The notes under the pieces are model-generated. The model ran no database searches and was not told the origin of the DNA. It worked only from the letters and a program-made list of their open reading frames with translations. A stretch of 64,000 bases of DNA from NCBI GenBank assembly GCA_032690845.1, contig CM064417.1:16274501-16338500 (forward strand), in the 5' to 3' direction. Position numbers and translations under genes: made by a program. Source of the stretch: Eleusine coracana subsp. coracana. Lineage: Eukaryota > Streptophyta > Magnoliopsida > Poales > Poaceae. This document shows positions 45,832 to 57,039 of the stretch, in pieces; the stretch's first letter is position 1; each line of letters opens with the position of its first letter.

Positions 45832-46478
45832 ATGTTATCCCATTCGGGGCCGGGTCATGGCTCATGGAAGGATCGCTTGAAAAGCTACCTAAATGCCATG
45901 ATTCTGGATGAGTTGATGGACACACTTGTGGACTTTGCCAATACCTTTACTGATGATCATGTATATGATAATGATGATTGTGTGGTTGCTCCTAGTTCTA
46001 GTGCGTACCGATGATCATGTATATGATAATGATGATTGTGTGGTTACCAATGCCTAGATTCTACTAATGATGATTTGATAGGTTGCTCTACTAGTGTGCC
46101 TAATATGATGAGTGATAATGATGTTTCTCTTGATCTTGCTTACTCCACTAGCATGACTAGGATTGATGATTGTGAGCCTTTTATTGATCATGCTAGTGAT
46201 TCACTTGTTGAGGAGTTCTTTGATTTTTGTGCTAATGAGAATAAGGACTTACTTGACTCTCTAATTAGCTTGCGATGTATTGTGGACAGGATTAGAGCAA
46301 CTACTTTTGAGCTCCCCAAGATTGTGATAGTCGATAAGATCCTCACCTTGCTCCCTACAGCAAGCTCCTCTACATCACCCTTGATCTCATCAAGGAGAAG
46401 GGTCTCTCCGTCGAGGATGTGATTGGGTTGCTCTTTGAGGATGAGGATATCACCGCAAACTGGACTAGAGAGGACTCT
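45832..46478 (+). pseudogene. Copia (plus) gag, part 1
   Basis: Frame from ATG 45,832 (MLSHSGPGHGSWKDRLKSYL). A 58-bp duplication breaks it near 46,010. It continues from about 46,036 with a capsid-like helical region (NKDLLDSLISLRCIVDRI, LPKIVIVDKILTLLP) and, after a frameshift, ITLDLIKEKGLSVEDVIGLL and ANWTREDS at the gypsy junction. The next codons (TSKEDNGASSSKGKG) are found at 54,216, past the gypsy element. Confidence 0.65.
45952..46048 (+). repeat. 58-bp partial tandem duplication in gag
   Basis: GATGATCATGTATATGATAA at 45,952 recurs at 46,010; about 39 bp of the second copy is retained. Confidence 0.85.
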
Positions 46479-47402
46479 TGATGTGTACAAGAGTTTCCAA
46501 TCTTCCAAAAGGTTCTGGTAAATCTTGATTTGAGCAGAGACGAAACACAAATCGATCCGACTTCTAAACAACCCGTTCAGAACCCCGCAATCGCAGCACA
46601 ACGTCTCCTTGGTTATCAACCATCCAAAGACGATTCACCTCGCCGACATGGCTAATCCCTGCCTGTGAATCAAGAACACAAGCAAGAACAAAGAAGAATG
46701 CAACACAAATGCAAATGAATGACTAAGCTTACGAAGTTGGGGTCTCACAAATCGATGAACGGTGACATTGTTTATGAACAGAATTAATCTAAGCAAAATC
46801 CTCAAACCCTAATGGTGCGGTAGCGGCTGTATATGAAGACCCTAGGATCATGCAAGACCCTCTGGACGCGCCCCTAATTGGGCTTAACTGGATACAAAGC
46901 CCAAAGGCCAAAAACACACGATGCAGCACCGACACAGATTCTAGACCTCTCTTGTTTTGATGATTCCTGATGACTCTAAATGAATTTTGATATTAGGCCA
47001 GCGTAATTGAAAATTTCTTCTCCTTATATTTTCATGCATATATAGAACATCTAAATCCCAATGCGTATGCGTTCTGGGCGTCCGTTTTAGTGAAGACTGG
47101 TACTGGGCCTCGAAATAGACTCGAAGTCAGTTTTGATTGGGCCTCCACCTTGGCTTCCAAGTCCTTGCTGGTCCTCCATGTCTCTAAGTCTTTCTCCCAT
47201 CATCTCCCGCTCCTCTCCATTGTTCCTAATCATAATATAATGATTAGGTAGCAAACCATTTTTAAAAGTAACAAATAACAAAGAACATAGGAACGAGCTC
47301 ACCTCTAAATTTAGTCATCGTGCACGAGATCTAGTCATTGGACCATGCAAGTCCAGAATTAGAGCAGTGTTGTGTGTATCCATAGTAGTAATGTCCTCAT
47401 CA
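46479..47402 (-). repeat. Gypsy (minus) 3' LTR
   Basis: 924 bp. It contains, on the minus strand, the overlapping pol tail (HGPMTRSRAR, then NGLLPNHYIMIRNNGEE) at 47,087-47,402. Confidence 0.9.
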
Positions 47403-48456
47403 TCCTCCCCCTCTTGAAGTGGAGTCGTCCTCGACTCAAGCTCATCCTCTTCTCCCAAGTATGGTTTCAAATCTGAAATATGAAAAGTAGGACTAACCCC
47501 AAACTCGGGAGTCAACTCAAGTTTGTATGCATTATCATTAATATTCTCAATTACTTTGAATGGACCATCAGCTCTAGCCATTACTTTAGACTCTTTCAAT
47601 TCTAGAAATCTATCCTTCCTTAAGTGTAACCACACTAAATCTCCTACATCAAGCTTTACTTCCTTTGTACCTTTACTACCAGCAATTTTATACTTTTCAT
47701 TCATCTTTTCAATGCTAAGTCTAGTGGTCTCATGCATTTCAGCACACTCCTTAGCATCAACATGAACTCTCTCATTAATAGGTAGAGGAAGTATATCAAT
47801 TGTAGTACGGGGATCAAAATCATACACTACCTTGAAGGGATTTACCTTGGTAGTAGAATGTGTTGCCCGATTATAAGCAAACTCAACATGAGTCAAACAT
47901 TCTTCCCATTGTTTCAATTTTTTCTTCAAAATAGCTCTCAACATAGTACCCAAAGTGCCGTTCACAATCTCAGTTTGTTCATTAGTTTCTGGATGACAAC
48001 TTGTAGAAAACAACAACTTGGTACCCAACTTATTCCAAAGTGTGCGCTAAAAGTGACTCAAAAATTTTGCATCATGATCTGAAGCAATAGTAGAAGGCAA
48101 ACTATGCAAACGTACAATTTCTTTAAAAAACAGGTCAGCAATATGACTAGCATCATTGGTCTTATGACATGGTATAAAGTGTGCTATTTTTGAAAAATGA
48201 TCCACAAAAAAAAAATGCTATTACTCCCCCTCTTAGTCCTAGGCAGTTCTAAAACAAAGTCCATAGAAATATCCGCCCATGGAATAGAAGGAACAGGAAG
48301 TGGCATGTATAAACCATGTGGATTCAAGCGAGACTTAGCTTTTTGACATGTAGTATAGCGAGCAACAAAATACTCAATATCTTTCCTCATTGTTGGCCAA
48401 AAGAAGTATGTGGCCAAAATATCCTCCATCTTCTTAGCACCAAAATGACCCATCAA
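47087..48456 (-). pseudogene. Gypsy (minus) integrase with tail reaching into the LTR
   Basis: Zinc-binding part MGHFGAKKMEDILATYFFWP and CQKAKSRLNPHGLY, then the core start WADISMDFVLELPRTKRG (48,184-48,456). A frameshifted stretch (SDHDAKFLSHF) leads to CHPETNEQTEIVNGTLGTML (48,028 leftward). The C-terminal block is TPEFGVSPTFHISDLKP. The frame continues over the LTR start at 47,402 (DEDITTMDTHNT) to GPMTRSRAR at 47,315; a related tail in another frame runs to 47,087. No chromodomain is seen. D, D and E positions are recognisable, but the frame is broken at least twice. Confidence 0.82.
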
Positions 48457-48795
48457 TCCACCTTCATGCGCCTCCTACAACAACAAAAGATGAATGGAAC
48501 TAACTGGAATGCATAGGTGGTTAGCTCTAAACAAGAATCCATCATTCAACATAAATTTGTTTCAAGCACGACCTTCTTTACATTGCAACATTACATCCTT
48601 AAAATCAGCATCATTAGCATATTGTTCTTTAATTGCCCTCAAGTCCAAAAATTCTACAATCAAGTTGAGACAATAAAGTATAGCACCTAGATAAAGCATC
48701 AGCAATCATATTATCCTTTTCCTTTCTTATGTTTAATAATATAAGGAAAAGACTCAATAAACAACCTATTTAGCATGTCTATGGTTCAAATTGCA

Positions 48796-50073
48796 TTATG
48801 AGCGAATATACTTAAGCGATTCATGATCAGAATGAATAACAAGTTCTTTGGGCAACAAATAATGACGCCCTGTCTCTAACGAACGTACAAGAGCATATAT
48901 TTCCTTATCATACGTGGAGTAATTCAAAACAGGCCCAGTAATTTTTTCGCTAAAGTATGCAACAGGTTTACCATCTTGCATCAAAACACCACCAATGCCT
49001 ATACCACTAGCATCACATTCAAGCTCAAAAGTCTTATCAAAATTGGGTAGTTGCAGCAATGGTGCATGTGTAAATTTATCCTTCAAAGCATTAAAAGACT
49101 CATGATATACCTCACACCAATGGAACTTGACGTCCTTCTTTGTCAACTAATGCAATGGTGCAGCGATGCTGCTGAAATCTTTAACAAAGCGATGGTAAAA
49201 AGCTGCAATATCAAGAAAACTCCTCACCTGTGTGATAGTTTTTGGTACAGGCCAGCTCTTTATGGCTTCAATCTTTGCCTCATCCACGTCAATTTCCTGT
49301 GGAGTCACAACATAGCCAAGAAAAGAGACTCAATCTGTGCAAAAGGTACACTTCACAAGGTTACCAAATAAACGTGTAACTCGCAAAGCATCAAAAACAG
49401 CACGCAAATGAATCATATGATCATCTATGAATTTGCTATAAATCAAGATATCATCAAAGTAAACTACCACAAATTTGCCAATGAAAGCTCTTAAAACATC
49501 ATTCATCAAACGCATGAAAGTACTAAGTACATTAGTTAAACAAAAAGGCATTACTAACCACTCATACAACCCAAATTTAGTTTTGAAAGTTGTTTTCCAT
49601 TCATCTCCAAGTTTCATTCTAATTTGATGGTAGCCACTACGCAAATCAATTTTAGTAAAAATTATAGCACCACACAACTCATCAAGCATGTCGTCTAGCC
49701 TAAAAATAGGATGACGATACCTAATAGTAATGTTATTAATGACTCTACAATCTACACACATACGCCAAGTACCATCTTTCTTAGAAATCAAAAGGATAGG
49801 AACAACACAAGGACTAAGTGATTGACGAACATACCCACGATCCAAAAGGTCTTGCACTTGTTGTTGTATCTCCTTAGTCTCCTCAGGGTTGGTCCTATAA
49901 GCAGCACGGTTTGGCAAAGTAGCACCAGGAATTAAATCAATTTGATGCCCAATCCCTCTCAAAGGTGGCAATCCCGGGGGTATCTCAGCTGGGAAAACAT
50001 CCTTATACTCCTGCAAAATGTTAGTGACAGTAGCAGGCAAAGCACTAGAAGCAATATCATCAAGCGAAAACAA
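48796..50073 (-). pseudogene. Gypsy (minus) reverse transcriptase and RNase H
   Basis: One unbroken frame (50,073 to 49,330) carries most of RT: FPAEIPPGLPPLRGIGHQID, VPILLISKKDGTWRMCVDCR, FTKIDLRSGYHQIRM and the intact catalytic box YFDDILIYS. RNase H follows after a frame break (FELECDASGIGIGGVLMQDG, EKITGPVLNYSTYDKEIYAL, HSDHESLKYI; 48,796-49,146). This is the best-preserved enzyme in the window. Its DD pair and the RNase H D-E-D are kept. Confidence 0.9.
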
Positions 50074-50141
50074 AGCTTGTTTGCATATTAAAGCATAGCA
50101 AATATTATCATCAGCAGAAATTTCAGCACGCTCAGATTTTA

Positions 50142-50724
50142 TTACAAGACATCAACGACCTTGTAATTTAATCCAGCACCCTTAGAACTTGAAGAATCAA
50201 TAATATTACTAGGTGTAGAATCAGAATTAACATGTTGCGAAATTTCAGGACCTTTATTTTTCAAACTAGCAGCTCTTTTTAAATCAGCTTGTACAATTTC
50301 AGCAGGGGTCATTGGTAATAAAGTAATTTTAGTTCCTTTATGCACAAAAGTATACTTATTACTTTTACCATGATGTACAGCATTATTATCAAATTTCCAA
50401 GGTCTACCCAAAAAAAAGTGAACATGCTTGCATGGGTACAACATCACAATCAACAGAATCCACATAAAAACCAATAGAAAAAGGAACTCTGCAAGTTTGT
50501 GTGACCTTAGCTTTTCCAGAGTCATTTAACCACTGAATGTAGTATGGATGTGGATCTTGGTGTGTCATCAAATCAAGCTTCTTGACCACATCAGAACTCG
50601 ACAAATTGTTGTAGCTTCCTGCATCAATGATGACACGTGCTCGGTGATTCTTGATGACGAAGAAAATCTGGAACAAGTTATGTTGCTGCATCGTCTCAAG
50701 CTGCTGGATTTGTGTGCTACGCAC
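50142..50724 (-). pseudogene. Gypsy (minus) protease
   Basis: RARVIIDAGSYNNLSS (active-site region), HPYYIQWLNDSGKAKVTQT, VDCDVVPMQACSLFFGRPW and TPAEIVQADL. A frame change near 50,420 splits it. It aligns with the protease remnant at 19,616-20,400. Confidence 0.82.
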
Positions 50725-50727
50725 ACG

Positions 50728-52070
50728 CTACATAATAATATTCATGTAGTTCGTGTTGTCTCCGCCTCCAAGGACGAGGTCACTGCTGGTGGCAGCAACA
50801 TCCTCCTCCTCATCCTCCACATCGGAGATGCTCATATAACCACCATCATCTATCACCACATATGCCCACCTACTTGGGAAATCTTTTTGCACATGACCAA
50901 GTCTATGGCAGCGGTGGCACTGAATCCCTATAGTGCATCCCGTCGAAGCGACAGAGGAGACACTACTAGCTGGTACCTGCATAGAATTTTTACCTGAGCA
51001 CGTAGAAGGTGCAGAGGTTGATCTTGGTGCTGCAAAAACAACGATGGTTCCCTTGGCAGCTGCTGGTGGGGCGGCCGGAAAGATGGCTTGGGCAGCACCG
51101 AAGTCCCCGTCGGCCGCGGTGGGTAGAAGGTACGACTGGATTTGTTGTACTCCTCAAAAGCCTAAAAAAGTCCCTGTGATTTTCTCTGCAAGCATAGCAT
51201 ACTGGAAACACTGGTTGAGGGTATAAAATTCTTTATACCCAAGGATATCCTGAATTTCTTATCTCAAACCAGAACAAAAGCGACAAATCTGATCCTCTAC
51301 TTTTTCAACTACAGCACAACGAATCAAACCCTTCTGAAGCTCACTAAAGTACTTGTGAACAGTTTTATCTCCTTGATCTAAGCGCTGTAGTTTATTATGA
51401 ATCTTTCTATAAAAAGAAGGATGAACAAAATGATCACGCATTCCTACCATAAGTTCTTCCCAAGTAGTAGGCAAATCATTTTTAACAGCTAGACCACTCT
51501 ACCAAACAATAGAAAAATCCTTAAACTCACTAGTGGCTTGTCTAACTCTATGTTGTTCAGGAACAAGGTGGGCATTAAATACCATCATATTGACCCAAAA
51601 ATAAAGTAATTGAAAATTTAATTTTAGCATACAGATCATCTGTAGCATGGCCATGATTGTTACCTTGTGGACGACGGTTGTGGTTGTGGAAATCACCCAT
51701 ACCTTGAGTGTTATGTTGCAAACCATGTCATAATCTCGCGGTCCGTGTAGCAGCCCTATCCATGGTGCCATCAGCCTTATACACCGTGTCTTCATCATGG
51801 TCGTCTTCAATGTCATTGGTGTTGGTGTTGCGTTGATGGTCTTGTGTGCGATCTCCAACTCGATAACCAGATCGATTAACTTAGAGACTCTCTAATTCAA
51901 CCGCTCAATACTTTCTCCCAGGTGAAGCTTGGTGACCGCGTCAATGACGGCCCTGGTGATCGTCTCTGCCAAATCACTCTGAACCGCCTGCAAAGCCTTC
52001 TATATCTGATCTTGGCTCACGCACTCATCAAATTTTGAGGGCGAAGCACCCTCTCCATCGCTTCCTGACA
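50728..52070 (-). pseudogene. Gypsy (minus) gag
   Basis: Start ATG at 52,070 (MSGSDGEGASPSKFDE) in a frame with two early stops. The capsid block TTWEELMVGMRDHFVHPSFY and DQGDKTVHKYFSELQKGL is at 51,259-51,474 in another frame. The zinc knuckle CHRCHRLGHVQKDF (about 50,900) has phenylalanine where the last cysteine should be. An acidic segment (SISDVEDEEEDV) follows. Confidence 0.78.
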
Positions 52071-52082
52071 TCACAAACAATA

Positions 52083-53278
52083 GGACACAAACAGTAAAGG
52101 TTATCCCTACAAAACTACTAAGCAGTGGTGCCTCTCAACACAGCAAAAGGAAGTTCCTTACAAAGCTCTTACCAAGTTCTGAAAAGCAAAGAAAAGGATA
52201 TCAGGGAGGTGTGTTCCATGATTGCAAGGGTCATAAAATAACCTGTGTGCTGTCCAGAAGACATATGTAGAGCTAGGAAGGCCAAAAATATAAGTGAGTG
52301 GCACACAAATCAAAAACAGAGAGTAAAGCTGAATAAGTGTCTCAAGTAACTTTTCCTTAGTTGCTGATCTAACTATGTCCCAGAATAGCAGTGATAGCAA
52401 TGGCAGAAACAAGTGCGAAAGGAGAATAGAGCACAGCAGGGGGCTAGGTGTAAAACAGCCAAACCTCCAAATTTCAGGGGCCTAGATAGAGCACTAGTAG
52501 AAATCCCAAATTTTCTTTTTTTTATTTTATGTTTTTGATATTTTTCTCCAACTCAGTGGCAATGGGAGAGAACCCACAGAAAATTTCAGCTCAAACAGAG
52601 GTAGGATGTAGCCTACAGAAATTCTGCAAGTTTCAGCAAACGTCGGGTTTCAACTAAAATAATTTTTTTTCTTTATCTTCCTGATTTTTTTCATTTTTTT
52701 TAGAATCCCAAATGGCCTATGGCGGTTTGGGGGAGGCTCCAAATCAAGTCACGAAGGTAATGTAAAAATTTCAGCCAACGGACAACCGAGTGAAAAGTTA
52801 TAGCCATTTTACGAAGGTGTGTCGAAACCGGCTTTGAAGAAACCCGAGCCGGGTTTGAGGGAAACCCGAGTTGGGTTTGGGGTCGGGTTTGAAATCGGGT
52901 AGGGATTTTTTGGCGGGGTGGATGCAGTGGAAAGTGGAATTTATAGGGATTGGTCCGAGGTGTTGAGGGTGGGTTTAGGGTGGGATTAGGGTGGGCGTGT
53001 TGATCAATCAACCCTGACAAACAAAGCCGAATAAAACAGAGGATGGCGGCTAGGGTTGCAAGGGAAACACTACTGACGACAAAAACACAAACTAAACCAG
53101 TGACTAAACAAGAACTAGGGCACAAACTCAATACTACGGACTCTGAAATTGAAATATGCAAAGGCTAAACACGTGGTTATGGGCACGGGGGGAAATTTTT
53201 TTGACTTCTTGATGGACGATAGGAAGAACATGAAAATGAAACTAAAGGGTAGTGCAAACCTGACAGTGCACCTGAAGC
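52083..53278 (-). other. Gypsy (minus) leader
   Basis: About 1.2 kb between the 5' LTR and gag, with no supportable coding sequence. On plus it has AAACCCGAGCCGGGTTTGAG-like imperfect repeats at 52,835-52,900 and T-rich runs. It corresponds to the 1-kb leader of the deleted element. Confidence 0.55.
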
Positions 53279-53290
53279 TTTGATACCACT
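53279..53290 (-). other. Gypsy (minus) primer-binding site
   Basis: The minus strand reads TGGTATCAAAGC 2 bp from the LTR end, one base from the usual initiator tRNA-Met site. Confidence 0.8.
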
Positions 53291-54214
53291 TGATGTGGAA
53301 AACTGTTTCCAATCTTCTGAAAGGTTCTGGTAAATCTTGATTTGGGTGGAGACAAAACACAAATCGATCCGGCTTCTAAACAACACATTTAGAACCCCGC
53401 AATCGTAGCACAACATCTCCTCTAGTTATCAACCGTCCAAGAACAATTGACCTCGCCGAGGAGGCTAATCCCTACCTGCAAATCAAGAACACAAGCAAGA
53501 ACAAAGAAGAATTCAACACAATTGCAAATGAATGATTAAGCTCACGAAGTTAGGGTCTCACAAACCGATGAACGGTGACATTGTTTATGAATAGAATTAA
53601 TCTAAGCAAAACCCTCAAACCCTAATGGTGTGGCGGCGGCTATATATAAAGACCCTAGAGTCATGCAAGACCCTCTGTATGCGCCCCTAATTGGGCTCAA
53701 CTAGATACAAAGCTCAAAGGCCAAAAACAGGCGACGTAGCACCGACACAGATTCTGAACCCTCTCTTGTTTCGACGATTCCCGATGACTCCTGATGAATT
53801 TTGACATGAGGCTGGTGGCATTCGAAAGGTCTTCTCCCTATCTTTCCGTTCATATGTAGAACATCTAAATCTGAGTCTGTATATATCCTGGGCATCCGTT
53901 TTAGTGCAGACTGATCTTGTCCCCAAAACAGACTTGAAGTCGGTTTTGATTGGGCCTCCACCTTGGCTTCAAAGTCCTTGCTAGTCCTCCATGTCCCCAA
54001 GTCCTTCTCCCATCATCTTCTGGTCCTCTCCATGATTCCTAATCATAATATAATCATTAGGTAGCAAATCATTCTCAAAAGATACATATAACGAAGAACG
54101 TAGGACGAGCTCACCTATAAATTTAGTCGTCGTGCACGAACTCTAGTCATTAGACCTTGTAAGTCCAGAATCAGAGGAGTGTTGTGTGTATCCATAGGAG
54201 TAATGTCCTCATCA
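53291..54214 (-). repeat. Gypsy (minus) 5' LTR
   Basis: 924 bp and the same length as the other copy, with many point differences. A TATATATA-type box on the minus strand lies at about 53,641-53,649. Confidence 0.9.
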
Positions 54215-55020
54215 AGACTTCAAAGGAAGACAATGGAGCATCTTCAAGCAAAGGGAAAGGAGCAGCTTCGACCTCAAACTTCTTTGATCCCTCCACAAGA
54301 ATGCCTTGCAACAGCTTCTACCACCCCTTCGGATCAAGACCTACACCAAGCTCATCATCAGGCGCTTTATCAAGCTCTAATTCAAGTGTCATTCCAAGTT
54401 CTACGCTAAGCACTTCGATTGGACCACGCTTTGGTGCAGGGGGAGTGCCGACAACATGGCTAGCACGATCATTTGAAATGATCAATCTTGCAGCTTTAGC
54501 TCAGGCGCCCCCACCTCCTCTGCCATAAGATCGACTCTGGCACATTTGTCGAGCTCAGCAATAGGAGATCTTCTTTAAATTTGATGAAGTTGTGAGAAAT
54601 CCGAATGATGACCTATGTGAGACTTTCTTAAGGATTTATGATCTTGTGTGCAGGATAAACTCCTTCAGAGGTCTTCGAAGGATTGCACCACTTGAAGTGA
54701 TTGACAAGCTTCTTCAACAAATCACAGCTCCTAAGAGGGGTTTCTTACTTGAGGAGGTGATCAACAGAAGACATGAGCTCTCAATTGAGAGAGCAATGGA
54801 GAGGATACTTGTGCTCCACTCACAAGTGGGACACGTGCTTGAGCATGTCATTGGCCTCTATGATCCTCCTCACTACTACATCACCCTCGACAATGTGCAC
54901 ATGGAGGATGGTCATGGACAATGGAGGTATCGTGCTCCTCACTATCCCATTAGGAGGAAACTTCAGGATGGGATACTAAGAATCCCTATCTATGAGGATG
55001 GGCTTATTGTTCAACGAGAT
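54215..55020 (+). pseudogene. Copia (plus) gag, part 2, with a second capsid-like region
   Basis: Resumes gag after the gypsy insertion (TSKEDNGASSSKGKG, FDPSTRMPCNSFYHPFGSRP), runs through a Ser-rich and Pro-rich linker (LAQAPPPPLP) and a stop. From about 54,570 it continues with VVRNPNDDLCETFLRIYDLV, APLEVIDKLLQQITAPKRGF, NRRHELSIERAMERIL and a segment ending DGILRIPIYEDGLIVQRDE. The second helical part resembles a copia capsid C-terminal half (L..I......L...E.IDKLL). I see no CCHC zinc knuckle. The function of the second region is not known to me. Confidence 0.55.
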
Positions 55021-56840
55021 GAGGTTAGTGCTAGTCAATCGAGTAATGCTTTGGATACTAACCCTTCTTCCTCTAGTGCTTGTCTTATGGATACTACCAG
55101 GGTCAACTACAAGAGTGGAGGTACCCACTGGATACTTGATAGTGGGTGCACCCAACACATGACCGGGAAGCCAACCATGTTCACCAACATTGATGAAGAT
55201 GAAAACAGTGAGAAGGTGACTTTTGGGGACAACTTAAAAGGGAGAGTTAGAAGCTCAGGCAAAGTGGCCATTACAGAGAACCTCCATCTCTCCAAGGTCT
55301 TTCTTGTGGAAACCCTCAATTTCAACCTCCTGTCTATTGGTCAGCTTTGTGATATGGGATTCAAGTGCACATTTGATGAGGATGGTGCAATGATTGAAAA
55401 TGCAAAGAAAGGTTGGTATTTCATCGAGTGAGGCATGGGAACTTGTATGTCATAGACTTCAAATCAAGCAACATGCCACCAAGTACTTGCTTATTCACCA
55501 AGGCAACTAAAGGATGGTTGTGGCATAGAAGATTGGCACATGTTGGAATGAATCAGCTCAGAAAAGTGATCAAGAGGAATATAGTTGAAGGAATCAAAGA
55601 TGTAACCTTTGAGAAGGATAAACTATGTAGTGCTTGTCAGGATGGAAAGCAAGTTGCATCTTCACATCCCACCAAGTCTTTCATGTCTACATCTCGTCCT
55701 CTAGAGCTCTTGCACATGGACTTGTTTGGGCCAACACACTACAAGAGTCTAGGAGGCAATCTATATTGCTTGGTGATTGTGGATGACTTCACAAGATACA
55801 CTTGGACCTTATTTCTTGTGGACAAATCTCAAGAAAGTGATATCTTCAGAAAGTTTGCAAGGAAAGCAAAGAATGAATTCAAGGCCAATATTGTGAAGAT
55901 AAGGAGTGACAATGGGATGAGGTTCAAGAACACAATAGTGGAGGAATATTGTGACAAGAAGGGGATCAAGCATGAATTCTCTGCTACATATACTCCCGAG
56001 CAAAATGGAGTAGCGGAGAGAAAGAACAAGACACTCATCACCCTTGCTCATGCTATGCTAGATGAGTATTGAACTCATGAGAGATTTTGGGCTGAGGCAA
56101 TCAACACGGCTTGCTACACTTCCAACCGTGTATATCTCCACCGTCTATTGAAGAAGACACCCTATGAGATATTGGTTGGACGGAGACCGAATGTTTCCTA
56201 TTTTTGGATTTTTGGCTGCACTTGCTACATTCTCAAGAAGAGGAGGAAGCCCAGGAAGTTTGAGAGCAGAACTAATGAAGGCATTCTTGTTGGGTACTCA
56301 GGAACTTCTAAGGCATATAGGGTCTACAACTCAGCCACAGGTTGTGTGGAAGAATCCTATGATGTCCAATTTGATGATTCAAATGGTTCTTAGAAAGGAG
56401 ATGAATTCCATAAAGTGAACATTGGAGATGAACCTATAAGGAAAGCCTTGAGTAACATGCCCGTGGGCGAGGTTTTACCCCACGAGGCCAATGATGATGA
56501 TATTGGTGAGCCCTCTACTCCACCACCTCAACTAACCTCATCCTCTGAGGTGCAAGAACCAACCTAAGATGCCATTGACATACCCACTAACTCCTCCCAA
56601 GATTCATTGAGAGTGCATCCACCTACCCAAGAGGAAACACAAGTGAGAAGTAAGCCACAAGCCTCCTCACATACTTCCCCTCAAGCAACTTCTCTAAGCT
56701 CTTCACATGACACCCCCTCATCCACTTCAAGCTCTAGTTCTAAAATAAGAAAGCATATGAGTAATTCCCCACCTCACAAATAATCCAAGACACTCATATC
56801 TCTATAGAGCAAGCAATCCATGATGCATAAGATATTTCAC
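55021..56840 (+). pseudogene. Copia (plus) protease and integrase
   Basis: Protease active site WILDSGCTQHMTG at about 55,128-55,167, ending at a frame change near 55,425. The integrase zinc region (WLWHRRLAHVGMNQL, CSACQDGKQVASSHP) and core (CLVIVDDFTRYTW, IRSDNGMRFKN, PEQNGVAERKNKTL) have all three acidic residues. A stop after MLDEY (56,070) is followed in frame by ERFWAEAINTACYTSNRVYL, and a second stop comes after FDDSNGS. The Ser/Thr/Pro-rich linker to RT has three or more stops. Confidence 0.88.
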
Positions 56841-57039
56841 CTAGACCTCCTCTCACTCAATAAGAACCTATTCCTAAACCCAAAGCTATCAATAAGGATC
56901 ATTCACGTGACTTGATCATTCGGAGTCCATCTAAAGGAGTTAGGACAAGGAGGAATCAATACAAGCCCAATTATGTGAGTGAAGAAAATCTTGATGAGGC
57001 AAATGTTGCAATTGAGAACTTCTCCTTTGTCTCTATGAT

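Larger units (their letters stand above)
46479..54214 (-). mobile_element. Ty3/gypsy element with complete domain order, inserted in the copia gag
   Basis: LTRs of exactly 924 bp at each end (TGATGAGGACATT..CACATCA on the minus strand). Domains from right to left are gag, zinc knuckle, protease, RT, RNase H, integrase; PR-RT-RH-IN defines Ty3/gypsy. The pol tail crosses into the 3' LTR. I find no convincing 5-bp target duplication (ACTCT against AGACT), although the copia gag reads on across the junction. All domains are broken by stops or frameshifts. Confidence 0.88.

Noticed and set aside
46474..54219. Target duplication for the minus-strand gypsy element
   Set aside because: ACTCT against AGACT share three of five positions, no better than chance. 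The junction is supported by the continuity of copia gag.
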